Of a stretch of 64,000 nt of DNA, positions 8,021-16,065 are shown piece after piece (position 1 is the first letter of the stretch; the number at the start of each line of letters is the position of its first letter). The notes under the pieces were generated by a model. That model searched no databases. It was given only the letters and a program-made list of their open reading frames with translations, and had not been told where the DNA came from. A program made the position numbers and the translations under genes. Source of the stretch: Pacificibacter marinus (GTDB taxonomy: Bacteria > Pseudomonadota > Alphaproteobacteria > Rhodobacterales > Rhodobacteraceae); the NCBI RefSeq assembly GCF_900109555.1, contig NZ_FNZV01000007.1, positions 149,194-213,193 on the forward strand, read 5' to 3'.

Positions 8021-8159
8021 TTTTTTTGGAGGGCGCAGTGTCGCGTTCTGTTTTTGCAGGAGCAAACTGCAGCGCAGTTTTGTAGTTTGGCCCAGCATCT
8101 CCGGCTTTGGGATTTTCAGCATTAAGAGAAATGAATGTGTCTTTATCTTTGTCAGCCAT
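8013..8159 (-). CDS. Small hypothetical protein, 48 residues
   Basis: On the minus strand an ATG at 8159 follows a clear GGAGAA ribosome binding site and opens 48 codons before TGA at 8015-8013. The protein begins MADKDKDTFISLNAENPKAG and ends in a basic Ser/Lys tail. It is highly charged, with no membrane segment, and probably disordered. It converges on the preceding membrane-protein gene with an 8-base overlap of the 3' ends. Support comes from the ribosome binding site and clean reading frame; no family is recognised. Confidence 0.5.
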   Translation of the reverse strand: MADKDKDTFISLNAENPKAGDAGPNYKTALQFAPAKTERDTAPSKKTK

Positions 8160-8247
8160 GATGTTCTCCGAATCTGATGATCGGGCCACTCTACCACGGT
8201 GATTTCGTACCGTTCACCAAAAACGGTTTGCTGCAACTATTGGTGTC

Positions 8248-8305
8248 ATTCACTGCAAGAATCCCTGTCGCGCTACATTCACTGCAAGAATCCCTGTCGC
8301 GCTAC
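8248..8305. repeat. Perfect 29-bp tandem direct repeat (two copies)
   Basis: The 29-base unit at 8248-8276 (starting ATTCACTGCAAGAATCCC) is repeated exactly at 8277-8305. Only two copies exist, with no spacers, so this is a local duplication and not a CRISPR. It lies between the small minus-strand gene and the DUF2852 gene, outside any supported coding region. Confidence 0.9.
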
Positions 8306-8399
8306 ACCCTTATCGCCCCGCCCACGATTGCATCTGCTGCAAAACCTGTTGGGTGGCATACTCACGTACCTAATTGAAAAATATGAATAATAAAAGTTA

Positions 8400-8476
8400 A
8401 TGTAAAAAACATTCACATAAACCCTTGCAAGCTGATCAGGTAATGCCAATATTACTAATGTGAAAGACATTTACAT
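8400..8476 (+). promoter_or_regulatory. Paired operator-like dyads upstream of the DUF2852 gene
   Basis: Two related imperfect palindromes lie 58 bases apart: ATGTAAA-N5-TTCACAT (8400-8418) and ATGTGAA-N5-TTTACAT (8458-8476). They are near mirror images of each other. Between them is a promoter-like stretch with TTGCAA (8425-8430) and an AT-rich -10 region (CAATATTA). The second dyad ends 25 bases before the ATG of the DUF2852 gene. The arrangement suggests a repressor binding both sides of a promoter; the regulator is unknown. Confidence 0.45.
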
Positions 8477-8501
8477 CAACACAAACCAAGAAAGACACTC
8501 A

Positions 8502-8939
8502 ATGACACATGCCGCTGAATTTGAAACTGTCCCTGCCCGCCCCCAAAGCTGGTTCAAGCGTACTGAAAGTTGGCTTGACGATAAAGGCAAAGGCGCCTGG
8601 ATCGCTGCCATGGTGCTTGGCTTTATCTTTTTCTGGCCTATTGGCCTCGCCCTTTTATTTTATATGATCTGGAGCAAACGTATGTTTAGCAAATCATCGT
8701 GCCGCAATCGCATGCACCGCAGCCACGCTGCATTTAAATCTTCTGGCAACACAGCCTTTGACGCTTACAAAGCCGAAACTCTGCGCCGCCTTGAAGATGA
8801 ACAAGGCAGCTTTGAAGCCTTTCTTGAGCGTCTACGGGCTGCAAAAGACAAGTCTGAATTCGATCAATTCATGGATGACCGCAGCAAGAATGCGACAGAC
8901 ATGACGCAAACAGACGCTGACGTTAAACAAGACGCATAA
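8502..8939 (+). CDS. DUF2852 family membrane protein
   Basis: A 145-residue protein with the DUF2852 layout: a short polar start, KGAWIAAMVLGFIFFWPIGL and LALLFYMIWSKRM forming one or two membrane segments, then a charged helical tail (FDAYKAETLRRLEDEQGSFE, then FLERLRAAKDKSEFDQFM). The ATG at 8502 is chosen because AAGAAAGA lies just upstream; an upstream GTG at 8460 would read through the second operator dyad. Conserved in alphaproteobacteria, function unknown. Confidence 0.8.
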   Translation: MTHAAEFETVPARPQSWFKRTESWLDDKGKGAWIAAMVLGFIFFWPIGLALLFYMIWSKRMFSKSSCRNRMHRSHAAFKSSGNTAFDAYKAETLRRLEDEQGSFEAFLERLRAAKDKSEFDQFMDDRSKNATDMTQTDADVKQDA

Positions 8940-9040
8940 GCGCCAAACTCAGTGGCAAACGGCGTGGGGCGCCCGCATCTCGAAGGGTCCCCCACCGCCA
9001 ATGCCTGTCCACATCCATCCCATTTTGTGATAGAACGCCC

Positions 9041-9529
9041 ATGTCCACCTTTATGAATGAGACCGAAACAATGATCCATGACGACGACACCCTTTGGGGC
9101 CTTCCCGATCCACACAGCCAGAGCAGTTTTTATGAAAATATGCCGGCCAAGCGTTTGATCGCCTTTGTGATCGACCTTGTGGTGGTTGTGGTTTTAGCAG
9201 CGCTCATCGTTCCTTTTACCGCCTTTACTGGGATCTTTTTCTTTCCGTTTTTGGTCGCAGTCGTCAGTTTCGCTTACCGCGTCGTCACAATATCACGTGC
9301 GTCTGCCACGTTGGGAATGCGGATGATGGGGATCGAATTTCGCACCTCAAAAGGCGAACGTTTTGACCTTGGCATGGCATTTTTGCATACGGCATTGTTC
9401 ACAGTTTGGAGTTCGATGGGACTGCCGCAACTGGTGTCAGTTGTGTTAATGTTGACCACGGCCCGCAAGCAAGGCTTGTCTGATGTGATCCTTGGCACAG
9501 CTGCGATCAACAGACCGTCACAGTTTTAA
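9041..9529 (+). CDS. RDD family membrane protein
   Basis: A 162-residue protein of the RDD family. The family Arg-Asp pattern appears as AKRLIAFVIDLVVVVVL (helix 1, around residues 36-52), followed by further hydrophobic segments and the mid-protein motif ATLGMRMMGIEFRTSKGERF. The C-terminus (GLSDVILGTAAI) is also typical. RDD proteins are small inner-membrane proteins, some linked to ion transport; the role here is unknown. The start could also be ATG 9056 or 9071. It is followed by a strong terminator. Confidence 0.8.
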   Translation: MSTFMNETETMIHDDDTLWGLPDPHSQSSFYENMPAKRLIAFVIDLVVVVVLAALIVPFTAFTGIFFFPFLVAVVSFAYRVVTISRASATLGMRMMGIEFRTSKGERFDLGMAFLHTALFTVWSSMGLPQLVSVVLMLTTARKQGLSDVILGTAAINRPSQF

Positions 9530-9557
9530 TTTCACTAAAACCTTAAAAACATGATCC

Positions 9558-9584
9558 AAAGGGCGCTAAACAGCGCCCTTTTTC
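9558..9584 (+). terminator. Rho-independent terminator after the RDD gene
   Basis: GGGCGCT (9561-9567) pairs with AGCGCCC (9572-9578) across a 4-base loop, followed by TTTTT. Confidence 0.85.
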
Positions 9585-9681
9585 CAATGATGCATTGCAT
9601 TTGAATGGATGAGCCTCTTGGCGGGACTCGTTGGGCTTGCTACACTTGTGACACTTCATAAAAACGGTTTGTTTTCTAGTT

Positions 9682-10542
9682 ATGCGCCATTCGCTTCCCC
9701 ATGCTCCACAATTTTACGTCACCACTCCGCAGGCTTGCCCTTATCTAGAGGGCAAAATGGAGCGAAAATTGTTCACGGCGTTGCAAGGGGGAAATGCAGG
9801 ACCGCTGAATGACAGCTTGTCGAAACAGGGCTTTCGCCGATCGCAAAATGTGCTGTACCGCCCCACCTGTGTGGATTGTAACGCCTGTTTGTCTGCACGC
9901 ATTCGTGTCAAAGATTTTGTGCCAACCAAAAGCCAAAAGCGTGCAGCCAAAAAGAACGCATATCTGAAACGCTCTGCAACATCGCCTTGGGCGACGGAAG
10001 CGCAATATGAGATGTTTCGCGAGTATTTAGAAGCACGCCACTCAGATGGCGGCATGGCAGATATGGATGTGTTCGAATTTGCCGCGATGATCGAAGAAAC
10101 GCCCATTCGCACACGTCTGATCGAATATTACACGCCGGAAACAGAAACGCTCAGCCGTACGTTGTCGGCGACATGTTTGACCGATTTACTCGATGACGGG
10201 CTGTCGATGGTGTACTCATTTTACAAACCCGAACTGACCAAAGACAGTCTTGGCACTTTCATCATTTTGGATCACATCGAAATAGCACGCGAGGCAGGTT
10301 TGCCCTATGTGTACTTGGGATACTGGGTGCCCGGATCGCAAAAAATGGGCTACAAAGCGCGTTTTTCTGCTTTGGAAGTGTTCACAGATGGGGAATGGGT
10401 CAAAGTTGAAGACCCGAACAGTTTCAGCCCCACATCACCCGAAGGGCTAAACGAACCCATTGCACAACAGGTGGCCAATATCAGCCTGCCACAAGGGGAC
10501 GACGGGGCGCCAGACGGCACATACCCTGTGACCGAACTTTAG
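9682..10542 (+). CDS. bpt: Bacterial aspartate/glutamate leucyltransferase (Bpt)
   Basis: A 286-residue protein of the arginyl-tRNA-protein transferase superfamily. The N-terminal Cys motif ([15 protein letters not shown]19) and the [16 protein letters not shown] cluster (about residues 58-73) are diagnostic. The transferase core follows with [23 protein letters not shown] and [15 protein letters not shown] segments (about 170-235). The enzyme moves Leu from Leu-tRNA onto N-terminal Asp or Glu for N-degron degradation via ClpS/ClpAP. It stands alone, rightward, and faces a leftward hypothetical gene. Confidence 0.92.
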   Translation: MRHSLPHAPQFYVTTPQACPYLEGKMERKLFTALQGGNAGPLNDSLSKQGFRRSQNVLYRPTCVDCNACLSARIRVKDFVPTKSQKRAAKKNAYLKRSATSPWATEAQYEMFREYLEARHSDGGMADMDVFEFAAMIEETPIRTRLIEYYTPETETLSRTLSATCLTDLLDDGLSMVYSFYKPELTKDSLGTFIILDHIEIAREAGLPYVYLGYWVPGSQKMGYKARFSALEVFTDGEWVKVEDPNSFSPTSPEGLNEPIAQQVANISLPQGDDGAPDGTYPVTEL

Positions 10543-10560
10543 CGCCCTATCAGCAACGTA

Positions 10561-11022
10561 TCAGTGATAAACGGCCCCAGCATGGGGTGCTTGGGTGTAT
10601 GGCACTGTGCCGCAAATCAGCAAGCCCAGTTGCTGCGCCAGACCAACGGCAACGGGCACGATGTCGGCGGGCAAAAGCAACATACCGATCAGCATTGCAT
10701 CCTCAGGATCGCCCTGCGCAGCCAAGCGCACAAACTGCGCAAAGCTCGCCTCATCAGCGCCAATGCAGTTACAAGCGCTGTCATGGGTCATCAAAGGGCG
10801 GCGGGCATGGCGTGTGATCAAGAACATCAAGTTTTCAAAAACGCCGCGTGCATTATCTCCGCGGTGCGCCCCTATCATCATCGAAAAGCTTTCCCACAAT
10901 ACGGCTTCATCACTCTGACCAAATTTGCGCAATGCGGTCACTAAAAATAGAGTTTGCTCATCGACTGCATCCACACGAGATACGGGTGCTGCACCTGACA
11001 GACGCGGATCAAACTTGGTCAT
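10561..11022 (-). CDS. Conserved hypothetical protein
   Basis: A 153-residue soluble protein starting MTKFDPRLSGAAPVSRVDAV; the ATG at 11022 is preferred because AAGGAGAG precedes it. It is predicted all-helical (EQTLFLVTALRKFGQ; EAVLWESFSMMIGAHRGD). It has two cysteines in SACNCIGADE (about residues 85-89) and a more hydrophobic C-terminus. No domain is recognised. Monocistronic, convergent with bpt. Confidence 0.6.
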   Translation of the reverse strand: MTKFDPRLSGAAPVSRVDAVDEQTLFLVTALRKFGQSDEAVLWESFSMMIGAHRGDNARGVFENLMFLITRHARRPLMTHDSACNCIGADEASFAQFVRLAAQGDPEDAMLIGMLLLPADIVPVAVGLAQQLGLLICGTVPYTQAPHAGAVYH

Positions 11023-11133
11023 GTGACTCTCCTTGAATCTATACTTTACTATTTCCATAAGAAACCACAGTTCTTGGCGCACAGCAATACCTTATTATTT
11101 TAATCAGGATAAGATATTCACCCCTAAAACATG

Positions 11134-11161
11134 AAAAGGCCCCGCATCAGCGAGGCCCTTT
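11134..11161 (-). terminator. Terminator after the TRAP transporter operon
   Basis: On the minus strand GGGCCTCGC pairs with GCGGGGCC across a TGAT loop and is followed by TTTTC. It lies 23 bases beyond the dctM stop; the plus strand also ends in a short T run, so it may work in both directions. Confidence 0.75.
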
Positions 11162-11183
11162 GCATGTCTAAGATGGCAAACGT

Positions 11184-13538
11184 TTAACGCGCCAAAAGAT
11201 TTGGAATGATCGTGACAACATCAGGGAACAGCCACAATGCGCCAAGACCCGCAACTTGGATCAACACAAAAGGAATGATCCCGCGATAGATATGCCCTGT
11301 GGTGACCGAGGGCGGTGCAACACCCCGCAGATAGAACAGCGCAAAGCCAAAGGGCGGCGTCAAGAACGAGGTCTGCAAGTTCACAGCGATCATGATTGTC
11401 ACCCATTTTGGGTCCATGGTGCCGCCATAAATGACAGGCCCCACGATGGGCACAACGATGTAAATGATTTCAAGGAAATCAAGCACAAAGCCCAAAACAA
11501 ACAGCACAGCCATCACCAGCAAAAACACCGTGAACTCATTGTCAAAGCTGCGCAGGAATTGCTGAATGTAATGTTCGCCACCAAAGGAAATCACCACAAG
11601 GTTCAACAACTGTGAACCAATCAAAATGGTGAACACCATAGAGGTGACTTTCGCCGTTTCACGCACAACAACCTTTAACGTGCCGTCTTTGAGCAGCGTG
11701 TAGCAAGAGTACAAGATGCCAAAGAACGCAAAGTAGTAACACCCAAGCGCGACAATGTAGGCAACCCAATCTTCAAACGGCACATCGGCACGGCCGATAC
11801 GCAGGTCAAAATTGGCACCGATCAAAATCATCACGACAACGGCAAAGGCCCCGCCGATGATAATTTTAGACACCTGTTGTTGATCGCGCAGCTTACGGTA
11901 CGCGGCCAGCAAGATCGCGCCCCCTGCCCCAAGACCCGCTGCAGGCGTTGGATTTGTAACCCCGCCCAAGATGGACCCCAAAACAGCGACGATCAAAATC
12001 AGCGGAGGGAACACAACGCGAAACAATTCATTACGTGACAGATTGACCACAGCAGTTTTCATGCCAAAGGCAATCATCGCAAACGGAATAACGTAGATCA
12101 GAAAGGCCGTCCCTGAGGACGTCAGCGGATCCACAAACAGTGCATCCAAGACCAATACTCCGATCACGCCAACAGCGCCGACAATCAAAGGTCGCGCATC
12201 AGACGACAAAGACACGCCGCGTGCAAAGCCAAGCCCGATGGACAGCAAGACCATCACAACCATCAAACCTGTGCCAATCAATGGCGCGTCAGACACGGCT
12301 TGCGCAGTGAGGTCATCAAGTTGCTCTTCGGTGCGGCGTACGCTTTCTTTGGCACCACCACTGCTCATAATCGCGGCTTGTTCTGCGACAGCCACGTCCC
12401 ACGCATCTTGGCCGTGCAATGTGATCATCGCATCTTGGCAGGTCTCAGATACATTGGTGCGCAAGCTGGCCCGAGCACCTGTTTCTGTGAATTGATTGAC
12501 GATGATGGATTGTGATCCTGCAACGCCCGTTTGGCCCGACAAAATCGCCATGCCGATGATAAAAATAGGCATCGCGAGGAACCACAAAATGCCTTCGCGG
12601 CGTGTGATCGGCTCGGATGACGCCGATTCAAAGTGCACAGGTGGGGCCTTGGACGGGTTAAACAGCGCATAGCCAAAGGCATAAAGCGCATAGAACCCAG
12701 CCAGCATCACACCGGGCAAAATCGCAGCTTGGAACAGTGTCCCAACTGAAACCACCGCAGGTTTACCCAAATAAGTCAACGCATCAGAACAACCAAAGGA
12801 TTGCGCACGTGCTTCTTGCGCAGCTGAATACAGATCGCCCGCAAGCGTTCCGAGCAACACAATCACGATAGAAGGCGGAATGATCTGCCCCAAAGTACCA
12901 GAGGCAGCGATCACACCCGTCGCCAATTCTGGCGAATAATTGTGCCGTAACATGGTTGGCAAAGACAGCAACCCCATGGTGACAACAGTCGCACCAACGA
13001 TACCCGTTGAAGCAGCCAAAAATGCGCCCACGATGACAACTGACACAGCCAAACCGCCGGGCAGCGGGCCAAACACCCGCGCCATAGTGGTCAGCAAATC
13101 ATTGGCAATCTTGGAGCGTTCCAAAACGATGCCCATCATGACGAACATCAAAACAGCCAAAAGTGTCTCGATAGATGCGCCAGCAAACACACGTTCGTTC
13201 ATGCGGTTGACGATAAAGGACAGGTTGCGATCCATCGCCCGTTCCCAGCCGCCTTCAAACAAAGGTTGCGTGTAGGTGGGCAGGTCAGGATATCTGAAAT
13301 GCGAGATATTGACGGGGTTTATCCCTGCGCCAATCAGGTCTTTATAGGCCTTCGATCCGGTATCAATTGCTTCGTGAATTAAAATGCCGGCACTATCGAG
13401 CGACGCGATAATTCCAAAAGACAATAGCCCTGCGCCACCGATTGCGAATGCAACAGGGAAGCCGGTCAAAATCCCGCCAAACAGGCTGAGGAATACGATA
13501 ATGAGGCCAATTTCTACGCCATCAAGTCCGAAAATCAT
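11184..13538 (-). CDS. TRAP transporter large permease subunit (DctM family), long form
   Basis: A 784-residue protein, nearly twice the classic DctM length (about 430). The N-terminal part starts FGLDGVEIGLIIVFLSLFGG. The DctM core includes FVMMGIVLERSKIANDLL and ASGTLGQIIPPSIVIVLLGT in the first half and continues from about residue 530 (TNPTPAAGLGAGGAILLA) to the end (TSFLTPPFGFALFYLRGV). A polar insertion lies at about residues 340-410, followed by extra membrane segments. Such long forms occur with TakP-type binding proteins for 2-oxo acids. It works in the inner membrane with the DctQ and DctP proteins encoded upstream and uses an ion gradient. Confidence 0.88.
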   Translation of the reverse strand: MIFGLDGVEIGLIIVFLSLFGGILTGFPVAFAIGGAGLLSFGIIASLDSAGILIHEAIDTGSKAYKDLIGAGINPVNISHFRYPDLPTYTQPLFEGGWERAMDRNLSFIVNRMNERVFAGASIETLLAVLMFVMMGIVLERSKIANDLLTTMARVFGPLPGGLAVSVVIVGAFLAASTGIVGATVVTMGLLSLPTMLRHNYSPELATGVIAASGTLGQIIPPSIVIVLLGTLAGDLYSAAQEARAQSFGCSDALTYLGKPAVVSVGTLFQAAILPGVMLAGFYALYAFGYALFNPSKAPPVHFESASSEPITRREGILWFLAMPIFIIGMAILSGQTGVAGSQSIIVNQFTETGARASLRTNVSETCQDAMITLHGQDAWDVAVAEQAAIMSSGGAKESVRRTEEQLDDLTAQAVSDAPLIGTGLMVVMVLLSIGLGFARGVSLSSDARPLIVGAVGVIGVLVLDALFVDPLTSSGTAFLIYVIPFAMIAFGMKTAVVNLSRNELFRVVFPPLILIVAVLGSILGGVTNPTPAAGLGAGGAILLAAYRKLRDQQQVSKIIIGGAFAVVVMILIGANFDLRIGRADVPFEDWVAYIVALGCYYFAFFGILYSCYTLLKDGTLKVVVRETAKVTSMVFTILIGSQLLNLVVISFGGEHYIQQFLRSFDNEFTVFLLVMAVLFVLGFVLDFLEIIYIVVPIVGPVIYGGTMDPKWVTIMIAVNLQTSFLTPPFGFALFYLRGVAPPSVTTGHIYRGIIPFVLIQVAGLGALWLFPDVVTIIPNLLAR

Positions 13539-13599
13539 GTGGTCTGTCCCTGCGAATAGAACTTAGGTACTGCGCGGTGTTGCGTCATACGGATGCCCA

Positions 13600-14529
13600 T
13601 CAGTGTGTTCCCTCAAACGCTTCTTCACCTGCGCCAAGCGTGTCTTTGTCTAAATATTTGCCTGCGCTGTCTTCGCCCTCAATAAACTCAAGATAAGACC
13701 GGTAAAAGAAAGCAATCGCTTGAATGAACACAAGAACAAGAAACGACAACATCAAGATTTTAAACAAGAAATATCCGTTGAACCCATCCCCTGTAAAGGA
13801 CACAGTTTCAACGTTCCATTTCACAATTCTGGATTTTTTCAGCATCAATTCAAGTTTGTCAGAGGCCGAAACTTTTGGCGTGATCAGGTGACGCCATAGG
13901 AAATACCAAGCGTACATCCAAGTCAAAGTCGCCACGGGGATCATAAAACACAACGACCCGAACATATCGATCGCGCGTTTCACGCGGTGTGACACACCTG
14001 CATAAACCAGATCGACACGCACATGACTGCCTTGGACAAAAGCATAAGACACACACAGCGAAACAACGATGGCGTTTTCAAACTTGATGCTCTCAGACCA
14101 CCACGTCACCGATTGTGCGACGCCAAGTCCAAAGGGAGAAAGCGAAATTTCACCCACACGGAAAATCGACTGCAAAAACACAATCATGATTTGTTGCAAC
14201 ACCATGAGCAAACCAGCCCAAGCGGCCAAGCGGCCGACACTGTTGGTGATGCCTTCAAACACTCGCACGACGCCCCACAAGAATGGGCGATGGAACAGCC
14301 CCACCAGCGTTACGACGAGAAAAAGGTCCAAGAAAACGAAAAATGCTTCGACCGATCCCCCGTAATATACAAAGCGCAAAAGGCTTTCTGTGTTCGACCA
14401 ATCGAGCCAAAGGCTTGGGTGTGTCACGGCATAAACCATATGCCAAAACCCAAGACCGATCTGGCTGATCAGCCACCATAGCCCGCCTAAAACGGCGCCA
14501 AAGCCTGATGTTGCGGCTTGTTCTTCCAT
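13600..14529 (-). CDS. TRAP transporter small permease subunit (DctQ family)
   Basis: A 309-residue membrane protein, longer than the usual 160-200 residues, as seen in the 2-oxo acid TRAP branch. It has several hydrophobic segments, with the DctQ-like region in the middle: IVVSLCVSYAFVQGSHVRVD followed by LVYAGVSHRVKRAIDMFGSL. The ATG at 14529 (MEEQAATSGFG) is preferred over an upstream start near 14592, because the upstream part would run through two intercistronic stem-loops. The gap to dctM is 61 bases. Confidence 0.85.
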   Translation of the reverse strand: MEEQAATSGFGAVLGGLWWLISQIGLGFWHMVYAVTHPSLWLDWSNTESLLRFVYYGGSVEAFFVFLDLFLVVTLVGLFHRPFLWGVVRVFEGITNSVGRLAAWAGLLMVLQQIMIVFLQSIFRVGEISLSPFGLGVAQSVTWWSESIKFENAIVVSLCVSYAFVQGSHVRVDLVYAGVSHRVKRAIDMFGSLCFMIPVATLTWMYAWYFLWRHLITPKVSASDKLELMLKKSRIVKWNVETVSFTGDGFNGYFLFKILMLSFLVLVFIQAIAFFYRSYLEFIEGEDSAGKYLDKDTLGAGEEAFEGTH

Positions 14530-14553
14530 GTTTGGATGTCCCCCAAATTCTCG

Positions 14554-14638
14554 AGACCCTTTTGGCACAGCGCGCCTGACAGCGCAGTGCAAAAAGGGTC
14601 ATCCCCGTAATAAAGAATGCGCACCCAAGTGCGCATTC
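14554..14638 (-). promoter_or_regulatory. Two stem-loops between dctP and dctQ
   Basis: The dctP-dctQ spacer holds two inverted repeats. Nearest dctP is GAATGCGCAC/GTGCGCATTC with a 4-base loop (14615-14638). Then comes a longer one in which GACCCTTTT (14554-14562) pairs with AAAAGGGTC (14592-14600). In RNA of the minus strand the first is followed by UUUAUUA. Such hairpins usually protect or partly terminate the binding-protein message, giving more DctP than permease. Confidence 0.65.
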
Positions 14639-14665
14639 TCATAATTTTTCAATAAGTTATGAAAC

Positions 14666-15760
14666 TTACTTCAAGTTTGACAGCACGCGATCACGTTGCG
14701 ATGTGTAAACGCCGTCTGAACGACCCGCCCAACCAGATGTCGCAGCCATTGCAGCTTCAGCTGAGTTGCGGATATCTGCAAAAATGGTATCATCCATTTT
14801 GCTGTCGAGCACGTCTTTAGACGCCGCGCCGAACGCATCCCAGATATCATCAGCAAATGTCATGATCTGTGACCCGCCAGAGATCAAACGCTCAAGCGCA
14901 GGACCGTTGTTCGCCATGAACAAAGAGTAGTTGTGCTGATGCGCATCGCCAGAAGCCACTTCGATGGCTTTTTGGAACGCAGGCGACAAGTCGTTGTAGA
15001 CTTCAAGGTTTGTCGCAACTGACAAAGCCGCACCTGGCTCGTGGAAACCAGCTGGGTAGTAGTAGTCACACACTTCTTGCAGGCCGAGTTTTTCATCAGA
15101 CCAAGGGCCGATCCACTCAGTGCCGTCAAGCGCGCCAGTTGACAAAGCTTGGTAAATTTCGCCACCCGCCATAGTCACAACAGAAGCGCCTAGTTTTGAC
15201 AAAGCTTCGCCGCCAAGACCAGGCATACGGAATTTCAAGCCTTGGAAATCAGCTGCTGATTTCATTTCCTTGCGGAACCAACCGCCACCCTGACCGCCAG
15301 TTTGACCTGCGATAAAGGATTTGAGACCAAAGATTTCGCCAAGCTCGTGGTGCATTTGCATGCCGCCCATACCGTAGTACCACACCATCATTTCTGGGGC
15401 AGTCATACCGAAAGGCACAGTTGTGAAGTAAGCCCAAGCTGGGTGCTGACCTGTAAAGTAGTAATCAGCGCCGTGGTACATATCAGCCTGACCAGAGGTC
15501 ACAGCGTCAAACACTTCAAGGCCACCAACAAGTTCGCCAGCTGCTTTTGGCTCAATAGTCAATTGACCATCAGTCATCGCAGTCACGGATGATGCGAAAC
15601 GCTCAACAGAATCCCAAACGCCAGCAAGACCGCGTGGCCAAGTTGTGACCATGGTCAATGTGCGTTTGCCCTGTGCGTAAGCAGGTGCTGCCAAAGTGGC
15701 GGCCGCAGCGGCGGATGCACCACCAAGAGCTGATGTTTTCAAAAAAGAACGACGATCCAT
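14666..15760 (-). CDS. TRAP transporter substrate-binding protein (TakP-like)
   Basis: A 364-residue periplasmic binding protein. The N-terminus MDRRSFLKTSALGGASAAAA is a Tat signal peptide (twin Arg at 3-4) with cleavage likely after AYAQG. Motifs shared with TakP of Rhodobacter sphaeroides (2-oxo acid binding, sodium-assisted) include GGWFRKEM (about 160) and the LDGTEWIGPWSDEKLGLQEV region (about 212), where TakP has LDATEWVGPYDDEKLG. It is first in the leftward TRAP operon. The substrate is probably a 2-oxo acid or related carboxylate, inferred from the similarity. Confidence 0.9.
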   Translation of the reverse strand: MDRRSFLKTSALGGASAAAAATLAAPAYAQGKRTLTMVTTWPRGLAGVWDSVERFASSVTAMTDGQLTIEPKAAGELVGGLEVFDAVTSGQADMYHGADYYFTGQHPAWAYFTTVPFGMTAPEMMVWYYGMGGMQMHHELGEIFGLKSFIAGQTGGQGGGWFRKEMKSAADFQGLKFRMPGLGGEALSKLGASVVTMAGGEIYQALSTGALDGTEWIGPWSDEKLGLQEVCDYYYPAGFHEPGAALSVATNLEVYNDLSPAFQKAIEVASGDAHQHNYSLFMANNGPALERLISGGSQIMTFADDIWDAFGAASKDVLDSKMDDTIFADIRNSAEAAMAATSGWAGRSDGVYTSQRDRVLSNLK

Positions 15761-15861
15761 AGAATATTTTCCTCCCGTATATCTATGACAAGTTCACAGC
15801 CTCCTTTTAAGGGGCCACAGGCTTAAGACACCGTACCTTGCGACACAGGCGCCCATGCCGA

Positions 15862-15943
15862 CCTTGTCAAGACAAGGCCAAACTTTGTCTGGACGATAGC
15901 GAGACGCAGCAGGTGAATAAATACCCAAGTCTACGTAGACTTG
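15862..15943. promoter_or_regulatory. Two palindromes between dctP and the two-component system
   Basis: CCTTGTC-AA-GACAAGG (15862-15877) and the perfect 18-base palindrome CAAGTCTACGTAGACTTG (15926-15943) lie in the divergent intergenic region. They sit 102-183 bases upstream of the dctP ATG and 123-204 bases upstream of the kinase ATG. They are good candidates for binding sites of the NarL-type response regulator encoded next door, controlling the TRAP operon, its own operon or both. Confidence 0.55.
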
Positions 15944-16065
15944 CTAAATTCAGCGCCGTTAATGGTTTTTTTGCCCTATTTTAAGGTAGTTTGGAAAAAT
16001 GCAGGCTTTGATTGACGCTGGCGCAGTGCAATCTATTCTATGATTCGACCCTTTTAGGCCCAATC

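Noticed and set aside
8248..8305. CRISPR-like repeat
   Set aside because: Two adjacent copies without spacers and no cas genes; a tandem duplication.
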